Position numbers and translations under genes: made by a program. The notes beneath the pieces were generated by a model. That model did not search any database. It was not told the DNA's origin and saw only the letters and a program-made list of their open reading frames with translations. Positions 62,480-64,000 of a stretch of DNA of 64,000 nucleotides are shown here, in pieces (position 1 is the stretch's first letter; every line of letters begins with the position of its first letter). Origin of the DNA: Spirochaeta lutea (GTDB taxonomy: Bacteria > Spirochaetota > Spirochaetia > DSM-27196 > Salinispiraceae); assembly GCF_000758165.1 (NCBI RefSeq), contig NZ_JNUP01000023.1:1-64000 (forward strand), given 5' to 3'.

Positions 62480-64000
62480 GACTCAGGGCTCCCAGCGTCC
62501 TGCTCACCCGGGGAAGGGACCGATCCGTCTGCCGGGGCGAGGAAATCCCCAGGATCGGAAGAGAGCCAGAGGGTGAGCCCCTCCACAGAATCCAGGGCCG
62601 TCCCGGGGCTGGGATCCTGAGACAAGACCCATCCGTGGCCGTTAATGGTCACGGGTATGGTATCTTGGTTTAGCAGGGGCATGAGGGTCTTCAGGCTTAT
62701 ACCGTGATAATCAGGAATGGTTTCTTCGAGAACTGGCAACTGCGGTTCGATTATCTGCAGGCTGGGTTTCTGGGTGATTCGAACGTCCCCGGTTCGATGA
62801 ATTCCGAAATAGGGAATGAGAAATTCTGCCGCCTGGCGCACCAAAGGGGCTGCAATTCTGCCGCCGTAGGTTTCTCCCTTTGGATAATCAATCACAATGT
62901 ATACAATGAGCTGGGGATCCTCGGTGGGAAACAATGCGAGACTGGATGCCAAGAACCGTTCATTGGAGTATCGGCCGGTTTCCGGATCCACCACCTCAGC
63001 CGTTCCGGTTTTTATTGAAATGTCGATCCCTTCGATCCGAGCTCTGCGGCCGGTTCCGGTGTCATCCGTGGCGGTGTTCATGTACTCCAACATGGACTGG
63101 GTACTGGATGAACTCAAAACCCGGCGGATAGGATTACGGGTTGTTTTCCGAACTACCGCCCCGTCAGGGCTGACAACCTGGGATACGATCCGAGGGGTTA
63201 CGATAATCCCCTGATTTGCGAAGGCAGTCGCTGCTTGAAACATCTGGAGAGCCGTTACCCCCAGTTCCTGACCTATGGCCATGGTAGGTTTCGATCGGAT
63301 CGACCATTGGGTTGGACTGCGGAGGATTCCGGTATGTTCGCCGTTCAGGGGAATTCCCGTGGGCTGGCCGAAACCGAATTGCCGGAGGAGATAGTAAAAA
63401 TCATCCTTGGAGATGGTATCGCTGGCATATGCAGCGCCGACATTCGAGCTGTATTGAATGATCCCCTGGGGTGAAATCGTTCCATAGTTGCTCAAATCGG
63501 TAATGGGCCGGTCCAGCCCTGGGGGTTGGTAACCTCCGGCGGTATGGAATCGGGTCCGGTCATCTATTCCGCCCAGGTGCATGATTCCTGAAATAGAGAA
63601 AATCTTGAAGACTGATCCGGGCTCGAAGCTGTTTTGAATTATTCGGTTTCTCCGTTGCTCCGGGGTGGATTGGGAGAGCTGATTCAGATTAAAGGTCGGT
63701 CTTGTGGCCCAGGCATAAATTTCACCGGTCTTCCCTGAGCCTACGAGGATTGAGACGGATTCAGCCCCATGTTCTTCATAGGCTTGTTGGGCAATTTGTT
63801 CCATTTCAAATTGAATTTCGGTATCCAGGGTAAGGAAGACCTGGTTCCCGAAGCCGGGAGAGGGTTGCTCCGGACTGAGTTCGTCGTTCATGGTCAGCTC
63901 GATGCCCTCGAGACCCTGGTTATCATATCCGGTAAATCCTATTACGTGGGCTGCCAGGGATTCTTCCGGGTACATCCGGCGATACCCCTCTTCTAGAGAG
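62476..64000 (-). CDS. Class B penicillin-binding protein with PASTA domain, 5-prime cut by window edge
   Basis: This FtsI/PBP2-type transpeptidase continues past base 64000, since the frame stays open to the edge (EEGYRRMYPEESLA at the break, part of the dimerisation domain). The catalytic Ser and Lys of SxxK are at 63613-63615 and 63604-63606 (GSVFKI). SxN is YSSNVG and KTG is SIKTGTAEV. After the transpeptidase comes a PASTA-like domain (ISLKTLMPLLNQDT to GLTLWLSS). It is a good candidate for the septal PBP missing from the ftsW cluster, though a sporulation-type or elongation role is not excluded. It leads directly into the Maf-like gene. Confidence 0.85.
   Translation of the reverse strand, partial: SLEEGYRRMYPEESLAAHVIGFTGYDNQGLEGIELTMNDELSPEQPSPGFGNQVFLTLDTEIQFEMEQIAQQAYEEHGAESVSILVGSGKTGEIYAWATRPTFNLNQLSQSTPEQRRNRIIQNSFEPGSVFKIFSISGIMHLGGIDDRTRFHTAGGYQPPGLDRPITDLSNYGTISPQGIIQYSSNVGAAYASDTISKDDFYYLLRQFGFGQPTGIPLNGEHTGILRSPTQWSIRSKPTMAIGQELGVTALQMFQAATAFANQGIIVTPRIVSQVVSPDGAVVRKTTRNPIRRVLSSSSTQSMLEYMNTATDDTGTGRRARIEGIDISIKTGTAEVVDPETGRYSNERFLASSLALFPTEDPQLIVYIVIDYPKGETYGGRIAAPLVRQAAEFLIPYFGIHRTGDVRITQKPSLQIIEPQLPVLEETIPDYHGISLKTLMPLLNQDTIPVTINGHGWVLSQDPSPGTALDSVEGLTLWLSSDPGDFLAPADGSVPSPGEQDAGSPES

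Noticed and set aside
1-64000. CRISPR arrays, tRNA/rRNA genes, prophage or full IS elements
   Set aside because: No regularly spaced direct repeats, no cloverleaf or rRNA sequence, and no transposase were seen on either strand; the tyrosine recombinases match XerC/D rather than phage integrases.

Overview
The window reads as the core chromosome of a free-living spirochaete of the Spirochaeta/Alkalispirochaeta/Treponema type. The evidence is a 31-kb motility cluster with the spirochaete gene order, FlbB, FlbD, FliY with an internal CheC-like region, a Jag_N/FapA protein next to the sigma-28 gene, a spirochaete-style lipobox, and a division cluster without murC/D/E/G. Nearly all genes are on the plus strand, tightly packed, and often overlap by 1-8 bases. 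Only the last 3.4 kb is on the minus strand.

Layout. 1-404 is a hairpin-rich non-coding island. 405-8506 holds cheW, a DegT-fold protein that has lost its catalytic lysine, nadK, recN, three proteins of unknown or weakly known role (one with a degenerate M23 domain) and a methyltransferase. 8576-10973 is a DUF4912 protein plus a GH57 alpha-glucan enzyme whose motif-4 aspartate is a serine. A terminator and promoter lead into the division cluster 11215-20116: mraZ, rsmH, ftsL, murF, mraY, ftsW, ftsQ, ftsA, ftsZ. It is preceded by four 10-bp-spaced MraZ boxes. 20131-26517 carries two Xer recombinases, deoC, a TPR lipoprotein, dprA, hslV and hslU.

26655-57712 is the flagellar cluster: flgBC, fliE-fliJ, flbB, fliK, flgDE, flbD, motAB, fliL, fliM, fliY, fliOPQR, flhBA, flhF, flhG, a membrane protein, fliA, Jag_N-FapA, two small unknowns and a divergent CheA-like kinase. 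It supplies basal body, export apparatus, hook, stator, switch and the sigma factor for late genes; flagellin genes are not in the window. The hook protein FlgE keeps Lys165 but has Ser in place of the Cys178 used for lysinoalanine cross-links in treponemes.

57713-64000 is the least ordinary part. A YtrA-type GntR regulator with its ABC exporter sits behind a promoter overlapped by a near-perfect 19-bp palindrome. It is bracketed by two diverged copies of a ~100-bp element with terminal inverted repeats; a third locus, after motB, has only one end. Next comes a multi-branched hairpin element, then a minus-strand operon of a PASTA-bearing class B penicillin-binding protein (cut by the window edge) and a Maf/DUF115-family protein. 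I see no CRISPR array, tRNA, rRNA, prophage or complete insertion sequence. Sequence-only reading cannot prove any function; alignments quoted were made by eye.
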